A stretch of DNA of 64,000 nt from Photobacterium alginatilyticum (GTDB lineage Bacteria; Pseudomonadota; Gammaproteobacteria; Enterobacterales; Vibrionaceae), in contig NZ_RSEJ01000001.1 in assembly GCF_009910675.1 (NCBI RefSeq), positions 482,909 to 546,908 on the forward strand. The letters are read 5' to 3'. This document shows, one piece after another, positions 8,971 to 17,676 of the stretch. The notes beneath the pieces are model-generated. The model worked only from the letters and a program-made list of their open reading frames with translations. It searched no databases and was not told the DNA's origin. Each line of letters opens with the position of its first letter. Positions within the stretch are counted from its first letter, which is position 1. Made by a program: the position numbers and the translations under genes.

Positions 8971-9171
8971 ATGGCAAGTTTGTCTGTTGGTCTCGATAAG
9001 GAAAGAGTACGCCAAGTTTCCCGTCAATTGGATCGCAATAAGCGCAAGAACATGCACGAAGGGATAGCACCATGGTGTGATTGCTGTGTTTGCGAGGCGG
9101 AGCCATATTGGGCCGAGGTGGCGGAAGAAATGGGAATCAATTTGAGTGACTATGAAGATGATTGTTCATAG
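8971..9171 (+). CDS. small Cys-rich protein, unknown function
   Basis: A 66-residue soluble protein with a basic N-terminal half (QLDRNKRKNMHEG), a compact Cys cluster WCDCCVCEAE at about residues 35-44, and an acidic tail ending DYEDDCS. A strong GGAGGAGG ribosome-binding site precedes the ATG, so it is very likely translated. The CxCCxC arrangement suggests metal binding or redox, but no family is recognised. It lies just upstream of the cysteine-controlled cysS leader. Confidence 0.75.
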   Translation: MASLSVGLDKERVRQVSRQLDRNKRKNMHEGIAPWCDCCVCEAEPYWAEVAEEMGINLSDYEDDCS

Positions 9172-9188
9172 CTGAAACTTTGAGAGTA

Positions 9189-9214
9189 CTCACCGCAATA
9201 TTTATTGCGGTGAG
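9189..9214. repeat. perfect 12-bp inverted repeat
   Basis: CTCACCGCAATA and TATTGCGGTGAG flank a TT centre just after the small Cys-rich gene. There is no T tract, so it is either a weak terminator or an operator-like site. Confidence 0.6.
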
Positions 9215-9325
9215 GGATTGCCATTGTTTCAGTGGCCTTCAATTAAGGATGTATGGTCTGAAGATTAAAGTATTGAGAAATAAACGGTTGATTTTGAATA
9301 TTAGCTATTTTAACTTGAAACTATT

Positions 9326-9403
9326 ATGACTACGCTTGCTTACCCTCTATGTTGTTGCTGTAAATACTTAATTTACGGCCGCTTTCGTGTAGCTATCATC
9401 TAG
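9326..9403 (+). CDS. cysteine-rich leader peptide of the cysS attenuator
   Basis: A 25-codon reading frame starting MTTLAYPL and then carrying four consecutive Cys codons (TGT TGT TGC TGT, 9350-9361), continuing KYLIYGRFRVAII and ending TAG at 9401. It lies 107 bases upstream of a cysteinyl-tRNA synthetase gene and is followed by a terminator. A run of codons for the very amino acid charged by the downstream enzyme is the hallmark of ribosome-mediated attenuation. The ribosome-binding site is weak (no clear AGGAGG before 9326), which is the main weakness of the call. The peptide itself is probably not functional. Confidence 0.8.
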   Translation: MTTLAYPLCCCCKYLIYGRFRVAII

Positions 9404-9457
9404 CAAGTCTATTATCTAGAAAAGCTATCAGCTAACGAATATATCGCACTATCTCCC

Positions 9458-9489
9458 AGGCCGTTGATGTTTACATCCGCGGCCTTTTT
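9458..9489 (+). terminator. attenuator terminator between the Cys leader and cysS
   Basis: AGGCCG (9458-9463) pairs with CGGCCT (9480-9485), with an inner GATG/CATC helix, followed by TTTTT. It stands only 22 bases before the cysS start, so it would block expression unless prevented. The competing partner is CGGCC at 9376-9380 inside the leader peptide frame, which is complementary to GGCCG at 9459-9463. Confidence 0.8.
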
Positions 9490-9510
9490 GTATTTATAAG
9501 GAAATGAACG

Positions 9511-10884
9511 ATGACACAAACGACACTGCAGTTTTATAACACCCTGAGCCGGCAACTGATGCCGTTTGATTCGATAGGACCGCTCAGAGTTGGTCTTTAT
9601 GCGTGTGGCCCGACCGTTTATGACTACGCCCATGTCGGTAACTTGCGTACCTATTTGTTCGTGGATACTTTAAAGCGCGTGTTACAACTGAACGGCTATC
9701 AGGTAAACCATGTCATGAACATCACCGATGTTGGACACCTCGTGTCCGATGGAGACAGCGGCGAAGATAAGATGGAAAAAGGAGCGCGTATCCAGCACAA
9801 GTCGGCGTGGGAGATTGCTACCTTCTTTGAAAGTGCCTTCTTAGCTGACTTGGAACGGCTTAATATTCTAAAACCTTCTATTACCTGCCGGGCAACAGAG
9901 CATATTCAAGAGCAAATATCTTTTATTCAGTCACTGGAAGAGAAAGGCTATACCTATCAAACCAGTGACGGCATCTATTTCGATACAGAAAAATTGCCTG
10001 ATTACGGTAAGCTTGCCCGATTAGACAAGCAAGGGCTGCTGGCGGGTATACGCGTTGATATGGCCGAGAAAAGGCATCCGACGGACTTTGCCTTATGGAA
10101 GTTCAGTGGCGGGCAGAAGCGGCAAATGGAGTGGCAAAGTCCGTGGGGTATAGGTTTTCCTGGTTGGCATATTGAATGTTCAGCGATGGCCGAGAAATAC
10201 CTTGGAGAAACGTTCGATATCCATATTGGTGGTGAAGACCATATTCCGGTCCATCACACCAATGAAATCGCTCAGTGCCAGGCTAAAAATGGCAAGGTGC
10301 AGGCAAATTATTGGATGCACGGTTACTTCTTGAATATTAACAATGAGAAGATCTCCAAGTCCGGGGTATCTCTGCGTCTGGAGAGTCTGATAGAACACGG
10401 CTATGAACCGCTGGCCTATCGTTACCTAACGCTTACCAGCCACTATCGCAGTCACTTGAGTTTTTCATGGGAGGGGCTGGCGGGTGCCCAAAAGACACTC
10501 CGTCGACTAAGGGATAAAATCACAAGCCTGCCTGCTGGTGGCAATATCGATAGCCAGTTCAAAGCGGAATTTCTCGGGTATATCAACCGTGATTTAAATA
10601 TGCCGCAGGCACTCGCCCTGGTTTGGAAAGTGATAGAGAGTGAAATCGAGCCGGCAGATAAAAAGTCAACGTTGCTCTATTTCGATCAAATCTTCGGTCT
10701 GGATCTTGGTAAGGTCGTGCGGGTGACTATCCCTGATGAGGTACAACGCCTTGCTGAGCAGCGACAGAGTTTGAAGCAACAAGGCCGATATGATGAGGCA
10801 GATAGTATTCGAGACCAGATTCTGGCTTACGGCTATCAAGTTAACGATAGTGCAGATCGGTTGTATACCATCACGCCGCGTTAG
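9511..10884 (+). CDS. cysS: cysteine--tRNA ligase, divergent second type
   Basis: A 457-residue class I synthetase. The HIGH-box variant is HVGN ([17 protein letters not shown]), the zinc ligands are present (the Cys before GPTVYD, the Cys in GWHIECSAM, and HHTNE), and the KMSKS loop is KISKS. It differs strongly from the usual gammaproteobacterial CysS: it has a [14 protein letters not shown] insertion and [12 protein letters not shown] in place of GGSDLMFPHHENE, features of a CysS subtype found in other bacterial groups. The organism probably has a normal cysS elsewhere, making this a horizontally acquired or specialised paralogue. Expression is likely controlled by the upstream Cys-codon attenuator. 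The ATG at 9511 follows AAGGAA. Confidence 0.9.
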   Translation: MTQTTLQFYNTLSRQLMPFDSIGPLRVGLYACGPTVYDYAHVGNLRTYLFVDTLKRVLQLNGYQVNHVMNITDVGHLVSDGDSGEDKMEKGARIQHKSAWEIATFFESAFLADLERLNILKPSITCRATEHIQEQISFIQSLEEKGYTYQTSDGIYFDTEKLPDYGKLARLDKQGLLAGIRVDMAEKRHPTDFALWKFSGGQKRQMEWQSPWGIGFPGWHIECSAMAEKYLGETFDIHIGGEDHIPVHHTNEIAQCQAKNGKVQANYWMHGYFLNINNEKISKSGVSLRLESLIEHGYEPLAYRYLTLTSHYRSHLSFSWEGLAGAQKTLRRLRDKITSLPAGGNIDSQFKAEFLGYINRDLNMPQALALVWKVIESEIEPADKKSTLLYFDQIFGLDLGKVVRVTIPDEVQRLAEQRQSLKQQGRYDEADSIRDQILAYGYQVNDSADRLYTITPR

Positions 10885-10893
10885 CGTAGCGTA

Positions 10894-10929
10894 AAAAGCC
10901 GCCATAGAAGAATATATGGCGGCTTATAT
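10894..10929. terminator. terminator between cysS and the tetrahaem cytochrome gene
   Basis: AAGCCGCCATA and TATGGCGGCTT form an 11-bp stem. On the minus strand it is followed by TTTTTAC, so it mainly serves the minus-strand cytochrome operon, and it may also end cysS. Confidence 0.8.
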
Positions 10930-10933
10930 CAGG

Positions 10934-11500
10934 TTATTTGGACTCAAAAGAGTATTCGGGATAGCGCTTGTTCAGTTCACTTCTTAGCATTCCATTATGC
11001 CCAACGGTAACGTGACAAGAGACACACTGGATAGGATCCCCTGATGCTAACTGATTTTTATAGTGAGCATGTGTTTGCAACGATTTGGGGTTTTCAGCTT
11101 CTTGTCTGTCTAATAACGCTTGGTGACAGTTTAAGCAGCCACTGTCAAATACAAACCGCTCTCGTTCCTCCCTGCGAGCTATCCAGTCAATCTCATCCGT
11201 ATTAGTGAAGTTTTCGACAAAGACATCGTTGATGCCGTGTTTAGTTTTATCCACCATGTAACCGAAAACTGAGTCTTGCGGAAGGTGGCAGTCAACACAT
11301 TGCGCTACAAACCCATGGTTGTTGTTACCTCCGTGAACATCAAGCTTGAAGGTATTCGCCATTGGTTCCATTGAATGACAGGAACCGCAAAAAGCCGCAT
11401 CACCTGTACTGTGGGCGATTTCAGCTGTAACAAGGCTGGCGCCCGTACCAAGTAATCCACCTATAGCCAGCAGGATCACAATAAACCACTTTCTATTCAT
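10934..11500 (-). CDS. NapC/NirT-family membrane tetrahaem c-type cytochrome
   Basis: A 188-residue quinol dehydrogenase of the NapC/NirT/NrfH family. It has one N-terminal membrane anchor (residues about 5-27) and four CxxCH haem sites: CGSCH, CVDCH, CLNCH and CVSCH. Such proteins take electrons from menaquinol or ubiquinol and pass them to periplasmic reductases. It is the last gene of an operon with a small tetrahaem cytochrome and a Tat-exported flavoprotein, giving a complete path from quinol through cytochromes to a flavin reductase. The start follows AAGGAG. Confidence 0.92.
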   Translation of the reverse strand: MNRKWFIVILLAIGGLLGTGASLVTAEIAHSTGDAAFCGSCHSMEPMANTFKLDVHGGNNNHGFVAQCVDCHLPQDSVFGYMVDKTKHGINDVFVENFTNTDEIDWIARREERERFVFDSGCLNCHQALLDRQEAENPKSLQTHAHYKNQLASGDPIQCVSCHVTVGHNGMLRSELNKRYPEYSFESK

Positions 11501-11509
11501 AGTATCTCC

Positions 11510-11908
11510 TTATGGCACCTTGCCCATCCACGAGGTGGTGGTGTGACAATCGGCGCAAAGGTTGGTAGATGGTTCGTGCTCGGCGTGGCACTCATAGCAA
11601 TCCAGTGATAGCCCGTCGTGAAAAGAGTTGTGCGGGTTAGTGTGATTGGGATCCATAAACTGAAGACGATCGGCCACTATCTTTGCGCTGCCATGGCATG
11701 ACAGGCAGCTTTCTGTTTCCAACGGTTCAAACGCTTCAGGATCATTTCCCTGATGGCACATAACACAGTCAAACTTCAGTTTCTGATGATGGGGTTTTAA
11801 GGTGTACTCATCAGCCAATGATTTCCCGTCTGGTTTAGCATCGGCGTACACCCAAGAAGCCGTTACTGTAAGCAGTAACGTTAACATTGCAGTAAGGATG
11901 GTTTTCAT
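11510..11908 (-). CDS. periplasmic tetrahaem cytochrome c (flavocytochrome c haem subunit)
   Basis: A 132-residue exported protein with a Sec signal peptide ending in VYADAK. Its four haem motifs (CVMCH, CLSCH, CYECH, CADCH) are spaced as in the small tetrahaem cytochromes and in the N-terminal domain of Shewanella fumarate reductase FccA. In FccA the haem and flavin domains are one chain; here they are separate genes, with the flavin subunit directly upstream. Its likely role is to shuttle electrons from the NapC-like protein to that flavoprotein. The start at 11908 gives a proper signal peptide; a longer GTG reading overlaps the flavoprotein stop. Confidence 0.88.
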   Translation of the reverse strand: MKTILTAMLTLLLTVTASWVYADAKPDGKSLADEYTLKPHHQKLKFDCVMCHQGNDPEAFEPLETESCLSCHGSAKIVADRLQFMDPNHTNPHNSFHDGLSLDCYECHAEHEPSTNLCADCHTTTSWMGKVP

Positions 11909-11958
11909 AAGCAATACTTTTTCGGATGAAGGGTGGCTTTCACCACCCAGTTTTAGGC

Positions 11959-13554
11959 TTATGCCCACGGTGTCGTTTTTGCTGCGTTTTCACCAGCAAC
12001 CATACCGAATGTCCCGCAATCGATTGTTGAGCATGCCGTTAAGCGGATATAGCCGTAGGTACCAGCAGATGCTTCTCCACAAACGAATGCCCCTTCGATC
12101 GGTTTACCCGTTACCACATCAACCGCTTCTGCTTTCGGAGTGATCATTGCTCCTCCTTGCGCATAGTTGTAGCGAGGGTTAAGTTGCATTGCGTAGAAAG
12201 GTGGCTGAGAGATAGAAGAGGCTTCTTTTAACACGCCTTTTGGCTTATGGTATTCGTCCTGATCCATTGCCATGTTTTTGTTGTATTTGTCAATATTGGC
12301 TTTAAGCAGCTTGGTATCCATTTTGAAATTATCAGCCAGCGCTTCTAAAGTATCGAACTTCCAGATAGTACCGTTTATACCGTTTTTGCCATCAAGAGAC
12401 AGGTGGAATCGCTGTTGGTCATGGTAATGCTCAGCACCTTTCTGATCATAAATCAGCACTGTGTGCTCACCATCAATGTGGCGGCGTTCTTCCAAAATAG
12501 CCATACCAATAGCTTGACGGTCATTGTTGTTGTACTCATCAACGAAACGTTCACCGGTGCGAGGATTTACCAGGATTCCCCATCGAATGTCCTCGGTTGG
12601 AATAGGGAAAGCAAAACGGAACAGGGTCATATGGATTGGTTTAAATCCGGCCATGATCATCGCTTTGATTGCACCCCCCGTAGCTCCAGGTTGGGTGGTT
12701 GACGCGGCATTGTACATAGTACCGACTTCATCTCCACGGAACTTACGGTCTTGGTTATAACCGCCTGTTGCCATGACCAGGCCACGTTTAACTTTGTAGT
12801 ATTTCACCTTGCCCGAGCTATTGATGGTCGGGTTGTCGTTGTCGCCCAGATCGTCATGTTTTCTGCTAAAGCGATATTTCTCACGGACTTTTACGCCAAT
12901 GACCCGGCCTTCACCATTTCGCAGGATCTCGTCAAGAAGGATTTTTTTGCGTATCTCAACATTGGTCAATTGACTACTACAGTACCCTTGTAGCTTTTTG
13001 ATAACCTCGGTGCCACCACCCTGGGGCCAGACGCAACGAGCTTTTGAGTGACCGCCAAGCTTTTTAACACCCGTTCCGCCACCAATCGACATGTCATATT
13101 TCACACCATGCTCTTTAAGGAAGTTATACAGTTTTAACGTTCCTTTTGCTGCTACTTCGGTTAGTTCTCGGTGGTTGTAGCCTTTTGCCTCTCGTTCAAT
13201 ATCTTTTAGTAGCAACTCCCACGAATCATCGGTAACACCGATGTTTTGCTGTAGATCAGAACCGACCACAGCCATGTTCAGGCCAGAGATCAGCGATGAA
13301 CCGCCCAGCCGTGACATTTTATCCGCTACAACAACTTTTGCGCTTGCATCGGTTTCTGCTGCGCGAATAGCAGCAATCATTCCGGCCATGCCAGAGCCAA
13401 TGACTAGCACATCCATCTCGTCATCCCACTGGATGTCGTTAGGATTAGTGGCAGCAAAAGCTGCTGATGAAAGGCCAAGCGCTGATACCGGGGCTATGGC
13501 TGCTGCACCTAAACCCAGTTTTAAGAAACTACGACGTGAATTACTTTCAGACAT
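11959..13554 (-). CDS. Tat-exported FAD-dependent reductase (fumarate-reductase/urocanate-reductase-like flavoprotein)
   Basis: A 531-residue flavoprotein. It starts with a twin-arginine signal (SNSRRSFLKLGLG) and a hydrophobic stretch, then the FAD-binding DVLVIGSGMAGMIAAIRAAE. The fold is the soluble fumarate reductase family, with the active-site Arg loop GERFVDEYNNNDRQA and a C-terminal FAD segment GEASAGTYGYIRLTACS. At the place where FccA has the HHTMGG substrate His, this protein reads YNYAQGGAM, so the usual fumarate contact is absent. That argues for another enoate-type electron acceptor. It lies first in an operon with its haem subunit and quinol dehydrogenase. The substrate is unknown. 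Confidence 0.88.
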   Translation of the reverse strand: MSESNSRRSFLKLGLGAAAIAPVSALGLSSAAFAATNPNDIQWDDEMDVLVIGSGMAGMIAAIRAAETDASAKVVVADKMSRLGGSSLISGLNMAVVGSDLQQNIGVTDDSWELLLKDIEREAKGYNHRELTEVAAKGTLKLYNFLKEHGVKYDMSIGGGTGVKKLGGHSKARCVWPQGGGTEVIKKLQGYCSSQLTNVEIRKKILLDEILRNGEGRVIGVKVREKYRFSRKHDDLGDNDNPTINSSGKVKYYKVKRGLVMATGGYNQDRKFRGDEVGTMYNAASTTQPGATGGAIKAMIMAGFKPIHMTLFRFAFPIPTEDIRWGILVNPRTGERFVDEYNNNDRQAIGMAILEERRHIDGEHTVLIYDQKGAEHYHDQQRFHLSLDGKNGINGTIWKFDTLEALADNFKMDTKLLKANIDKYNKNMAMDQDEYHKPKGVLKEASSISQPPFYAMQLNPRYNYAQGGAMITPKAEAVDVVTGKPIEGAFVCGEASAGTYGYIRLTACSTIDCGTFGMVAGENAAKTTPWA

Positions 13555-13747
13555 AACTTTTGCTCCATGTACATTGCTGCGTACTGTTGTTCTCAATAAG
13601 ATATGGAGCATTGTGCGCAGCGGCTGCGAGTACCTCTATAGTGGTAAACCGCAGTTCCCTTTGATGATTGATCTACAGCAAAAAAGCTTTCTATCAATAT
13701 GAGAGGCTAAACACAGATTTGAACAACCGCTTGCTAAGGCTACGCCA

Positions 13748-15514
13748 TTGAAAACAAACCTTCTGATATTCGCAGTGAGCTTGTTTCTCAGTTTTTCGAC
13801 TTTTGCCGAGCAGAAACTGGTCAGAATTGGTGTGCTCGCATTTAACGGGCCTGCCTATACGTTAACGCGCTGGCAGCCGACTATTGACTACCTCAACTAT
13901 GCACTACCGGATTATCACTTTGTGATAGTTCCTGCTGACATTCCGACTTTAGATAACCTGGTAAGTAGTGGTCTTATTGATTTCACCCTAACCAACGGCA
14001 TTCAATTCCTGATGTATAAGTACAATCACCAGGCAGTGAAAATGCTCAACCTAAATCCGTTCCATGGTGATGCTAAACATGCTATCGGTTCCGCTCTGAT
14101 AGCTAGGGCAGACGAGCCGGAAATTGTAACTCTCAAAGCATTACGTAATCGCTCCATTGTGTCGGTCAGCGAGAATGCTTTTGGCGGCTTTAAAGTTATG
14201 CTCAGGGAGTTTATGTCTGAGGGGGTTGAGCAGGGGGATTTAAAGAAACTGTCATTTATTGGATACCCACAGCAGAATTTGTTAACTGAGGTACTAAAGG
14301 GTGAGGCTGATTTTGCTATTGCACCGACTTGCCTGTTAGAAAGGAAAGTTCGGGATGGCACTATTCCCGCGAATGCATTAAAAGTGGTGCGCCGGCAGGT
14401 TCCAGAATCGGCATTTACTTGCCATACATCCAGTCAGCTCTATCCAAACTGGACACTGGCGCGTATGAAGCACGTTCCGGCAGACTATGCTAACCATATT
14501 GCCAGAATTCTGCTCACGATACCTCCGACAAGCCAAATAGCTGTTTCTGGACTCTATGGTGGCTGGTCTGTGCCTATTGATGACAGCGCGATCTACCAGT
14601 TGATGGATGAGATTGGACTGAGTATCCAGCCTTCGTATTTGACCCGCATCTGGATGGAATATCGAGGCTGGTTCATGGTTTCTATTGGTTTGCTATTACT
14701 GTTTGTCTGCTATCACCTGCGTGTTAACTACCTTGTCCATGTTCGGTCAGCCCAGCTTCGCGAGGAGATTGAGCAACACAAGCAGACAACTGACCAGTTA
14801 GAGAGAGAGACAAATCAACTCTTTAAGGCGCAGCGTATCTTATTGAGTGGCGAATTGGCCTCGGGTGTGGCCCATGAGCTAAATCAGCCATTAATGGCAA
14901 TCAGTACCTATGCCACCGGCTGTAGACGGAGAGTCGAACGCTCAAAGCTCAACCAGCAGGAACTATTGCTAGCGCTAGAAAAGATTGAACAACAGACACT
15001 GAATGCTAGTGAAATCATTCAGCGAATGCGCAACTTTATGAAAATCCATAGTCATGACAAAAAAAACGTTTCAATTAGGTCATTGATTAACAACACATTG
15101 CTGACTTTTCAGCACACTCTTAAACGTCAGCATATTCAAATTAACACGGATATTTGTGATACGTGTATCTATATCGATCCCGTACTGATCCAGCAGGTTA
15201 TTGCCAACCTTATTCAAAATAGTATTGATGCGCTAAAAGTTTCTTCTAATAGCCAAAAGGAGATTGCTATACGTGTTGATGATGATGAACAGGTCTTAAC
15301 TATTGAGCTTTCAGATAGTGGCTGTGGTATTTCTGATGCACAACTAAAACAGTTATTCATGCCTTTCCAAAGCAGCAAGCCTGAAGGGTTAGGGCTTGGG
15401 ATGGTGATATGTAAGCGGATCATCGAGTCGCATAATGGCACTATCAGCGCGTACCAACAAGCACTGGGGACTCGTTTTCATATCACCTTGCCACTAACAG
15501 TAGAAGAGGAATAA
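13748..15514 (+). CDS. TtrS-like sensor histidine kinase with PhnD-like periplasmic sensor
   Basis: A 588-residue kinase. A Sec signal (residues 1-20) is followed by a PhnD/TctC-like binding domain (about 23-285, beginning VRIGVLAFNGPAYTLTRWQPT), one transmembrane helix (about 306-328), a coiled coil, and a HisKA domain with phospho-accepting His376 in GVAHELNQPLMAI. The ATPase part has the N box (NLIQNSIDAL), DSGCGI and GLGLGM. The architecture matches TtrS, the tetrathionate sensor. It starts with TTG at 13748 after TAAGGC. It is divergent from the flavin reductase operon and probably senses that enzyme's substrate; this is inferred from position. Confidence 0.88.
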   Translation: MKTNLLIFAVSLFLSFSTFAEQKLVRIGVLAFNGPAYTLTRWQPTIDYLNYALPDYHFVIVPADIPTLDNLVSSGLIDFTLTNGIQFLMYKYNHQAVKMLNLNPFHGDAKHAIGSALIARADEPEIVTLKALRNRSIVSVSENAFGGFKVMLREFMSEGVEQGDLKKLSFIGYPQQNLLTEVLKGEADFAIAPTCLLERKVRDGTIPANALKVVRRQVPESAFTCHTSSQLYPNWTLARMKHVPADYANHIARILLTIPPTSQIAVSGLYGGWSVPIDDSAIYQLMDEIGLSIQPSYLTRIWMEYRGWFMVSIGLLLLFVCYHLRVNYLVHVRSAQLREEIEQHKQTTDQLERETNQLFKAQRILLSGELASGVAHELNQPLMAISTYATGCRRRVERSKLNQQELLLALEKIEQQTLNASEIIQRMRNFMKIHSHDKKNVSIRSLINNTLLTFQHTLKRQHIQINTDICDTCIYIDPVLIQQVIANLIQNSIDALKVSSNSQKEIAIRVDDDEQVLTIELSDSGCGISDAQLKQLFMPFQSSKPEGLGLGMVICKRIIESHNGTISAYQQALGTRFHITLPLTVEEE

Positions 15515-15516
15515 TT

Positions 15517-16128
15517 ATGTCTTGCCCGGTTTATTTGGTCGACGATGATATCGCCATAATCGATTCGGTATCCTGGTTATTGGAAGGGGAAGGGTTGGAT
15601 GTATTTACGTTTTCGGATGCCGAGAGTTTTTTAAGCCAAGTTGATACGGCTAATCCCGGTGTCGTGCTGTTAGACATTAATATGCCAGGTATTGACGGTC
15701 TGGAGTTGCAAAAAACACTCTGTGAACATCAAACATGTTTGGTTATTGTATTTCTTACCGGACATGCCAATGTGGAAATTACTAAACTTGCGTTTAAACG
15801 TGGAGCCAATGATTTACTGCAAAAGCCTGTTAATGGCGAGGAGCTTTGCAATGCGGTTACGCAGGCACAGGATTTGGCCCTTAACCTTTCAATGTCAAGA
15901 CAGAGTAACGACGATTTGAAAGCGAAAGTTGCTACCTTGACAGAGCGAGAAAAAGATCTTGTTCCACTCATTATTCAGGGCAAAACTAATAAAGTTATTG
16001 CTGATGAATTGTGTATTGCATTACGAACAGCCGAAATTCATCGCCATAACTTATTCAAGAAGATGGGGGTGTCCTCGGGTATTCAACTTGCTTTTGAAGG
16101 GCAAAGGATCCTTGAACTACTGAGTTAG
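15517..16128 (+). CDS. TtrR/FixJ-like response regulator
   Basis: A 203-residue regulator with an N-terminal receiver domain (acid pocket VDDD, phospho-accepting Asp53 in LLDINMPG, Lys in LQKPV) and a C-terminal LuxR-type helix-turn-helix (TEREKDLVPLIIQGKTNKVI, then LRTAEIHRHNLFKKMG). Its gene is separated by 2 bases from the sensor kinase gene, so the two form a system. The likely target is the divergent flavin reductase operon. Confidence 0.9.
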   Translation: MSCPVYLVDDDIAIIDSVSWLLEGEGLDVFTFSDAESFLSQVDTANPGVVLLDINMPGIDGLELQKTLCEHQTCLVIVFLTGHANVEITKLAFKRGANDLLQKPVNGEELCNAVTQAQDLALNLSMSRQSNDDLKAKVATLTEREKDLVPLIIQGKTNKVIADELCIALRTAEIHRHNLFKKMGVSSGIQLAFEGQRILELLS

Positions 16129-16182
16129 GGCTTTTGGTGGCTGGTATGATTGGGTTTTGAATTGCCGAGTATCAGAAAATGA

Positions 16183-16231
16183 AAGCAACCTGTCAGAACA
16201 AGGGATTAAAACTGACAGGTTGCTTCGTTTT
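16183..16231 (+). terminator. terminator of the two-component operon
   Basis: AAGCAACCTGTCAG pairs with CTGACAGGTTGCTT around a 16-base loop, followed by CGTTTTT. Confidence 0.85.
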
Positions 16232-16253
16232 TACCGGTTCAGAGTGTGTTGCA

Positions 16254-16820
16254 CTACTGAATGGCTCTTACGAGCGTGTTGAGTTCTTCGACAAGCTGTT
16301 CTGTTTTCGGATCTTGCGCCTTCATGGCGACTAGCATGTCTTCCTGTAGTTGATCTTGCTTAGCCATTAGTTCTTTGTCGTCAAGAATAGCCTTGCGCTG
16401 TTCGGCCATTTTTTGCTTGGCGGCGGCAAATTCCTGGATAAGTTCGCTGCGCTCCTTTTCACTGAGCGAAGTATCTCGTACCTGTTCCTGGATTTCCTGG
16501 GCCTTGGTAATGAACTCTTCTGGCTCATAACCAATTTCATCGGCTTTTTTCTTAAAGTCATGTTCAAGCTGTTTGGCCTGTTCGGCAAGCTCTGGGTTTT
16601 CCTGCAGAGTTTGCTGCCTGATACTGGTAAGATCACGCTGTATGGCGTTAATTCTGTTCACCGTCTCTTTTTGAGCTGCCGGTGAGTCAGCTGATACATT
16701 GCTGGCATTTACTTGCGGGGCCAGCAGCATCATGGATAAAAGTACCAGAGGCAAAGACATTTTAACAAACCAGCTCTTCATGACAGGGGATGGTTTCGTA
16801 ATCGTATTGATATTATGCAT
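16254..16820 (-). CDS. exported coiled-coil protein, unknown function
   Basis: A 188-residue protein with a signal peptide (hydrophobic MSLPLVLLSMMLLAPQVNAS, residues about 21-40) followed by an almost entirely helical, Lys/Glu/Gln-rich sequence expected to form coiled coils. The true start may be the internal Met at residue 14 (MKSWF). No enzyme motif is visible. It resembles small periplasmic stress or adaptor proteins only in composition. It lies between the TtrSR-like pair and torD and is probably transcribed alone. Confidence 0.7.
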   Translation of the reverse strand: MHNINTITKPSPVMKSWFVKMSLPLVLLSMMLLAPQVNASNVSADSPAAQKETVNRINAIQRDLTSIRQQTLQENPELAEQAKQLEHDFKKKADEIGYEPEEFITKAQEIQEQVRDTSLSEKERSELIQEFAAAKQKMAEQRKAILDDKELMAKQDQLQEDMLVAMKAQDPKTEQLVEELNTLVRAIQ

Positions 16821-16952
16821 TACTGATATCTCTTTGTTGTCTGTATGTCCTTAATTTAACGGAGCGCAGAGCGAGAAATGTCAGTTAAATGTCATGAAAG
16901 CTGTGCGCTAGCTGAACGGGAAGCGGGAAGCCGCGTGAAGTGAAACAGGCAG

Positions 16953-16980
16953 AAAAAAGCCGGCAATCCATCTGCCGGCA
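16953..16980 (-). terminator. terminator of the tor operon
   Basis: On the minus strand, TGCCGGCA and TGCCGGC form a stem around a short loop, followed by TTTTTTCTG. It lies 40 bases after the torD stop. Confidence 0.85.
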
Positions 16981-17022
16981 ACATGAGATAGTGATTTCAG
17001 CCTTGGTGATGGGCTGATTGGA

Positions 17023-17676
17023 TTATTGTTCTTCTCCCGCCAGGAAAGCGGTATCTAATTTACAGAATGCCAACAGCAGATTGACTGCTGCAGCATAAAA
17101 ACCAAATTTATCTCGAGCGCTACATGCCTGGCTAAAGGCTGGTAACCAGTTCAGCAACATGGTTTCAAGGAACTGATGCTGTGCCTGCATGACATCTTCG
17201 GCTTTTTTCTCGTCTTCCTGCTGGTTGGCCAGAATAATAAGGTTGCCCATGAAGTCTAACTCGACGGCAATATGGTCGGCGGGTTCGTTGAACTCCTTAC
17301 GCTGGGCAATATTGTAGTCAGCCATCAGCTTGTTCATATCCTGCGCTGGTTTGTCATTCAGAAGGCCACTTTCGCCCACATACATCGACGCGTAGGGCAG
17401 GGCACCGTTTTTAGGTGTACTCAGGAACAAGCCACAGAAATCTGCTGCCAGCTCAAGTTGCGCATCTTCTCGGGATTCTAGCTTTTTCAAAGCATCACGA
17501 AATGCTTCGACAGGTTGTTTCAGCTCCGGTGTCATACCAAGGCCAGACAAGAATGTGTACATCTCTCCGCCATGATATTCAGTGATATCTTCTTGTGTGA
17601 GTTCACGAGATAGAAGAGAAGACATCCACCAGTAAATTTCTGCACGTTGTTCGTTGAAAGCAATAAACTCTTGCAT
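17023..17676 (-). CDS. torD: TMAO reductase maturation chaperone TorD
   Basis: A 217-residue all-helical chaperone of the TorD/DmsD family, with the characteristic [23 protein letters not shown] segment and the [13 protein letters not shown] motif near the middle. TorD binds the Tat signal and core of TorA in the cytoplasm and helps molybdenum-cofactor insertion. The ATG at 17676 is preferred over a GTG two codons earlier because GGAG lies at the proper distance. It is the distal gene of torC-torA-torD, about 200 bases after torA. Confidence 0.93.
   Translation of the reverse strand: MQEFIAFNEQRAEIYWWMSSLLSRELTQEDITEYHGGEMYTFLSGLGMTPELKQPVEAFRDALKKLESREDAQLELAADFCGLFLSTPKNGALPYASMYVGESGLLNDKPAQDMNKLMADYNIAQRKEFNEPADHIAVELDFMGNLIILANQQEDEKKAEDVMQAQHQFLETMLLNWLPAFSQACSARDKFGFYAAAVNLLLAFCKLDTAFLAGEEQ

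Noticed and set aside
13561..13628. Inverted repeats upstream of the flavoprotein gene (TGCTCCAT/ATGGAGCA and CGCAGC/GCTGCG)
   Set aside because: They are short and could be chance; I could not tell a regulator site from noise.
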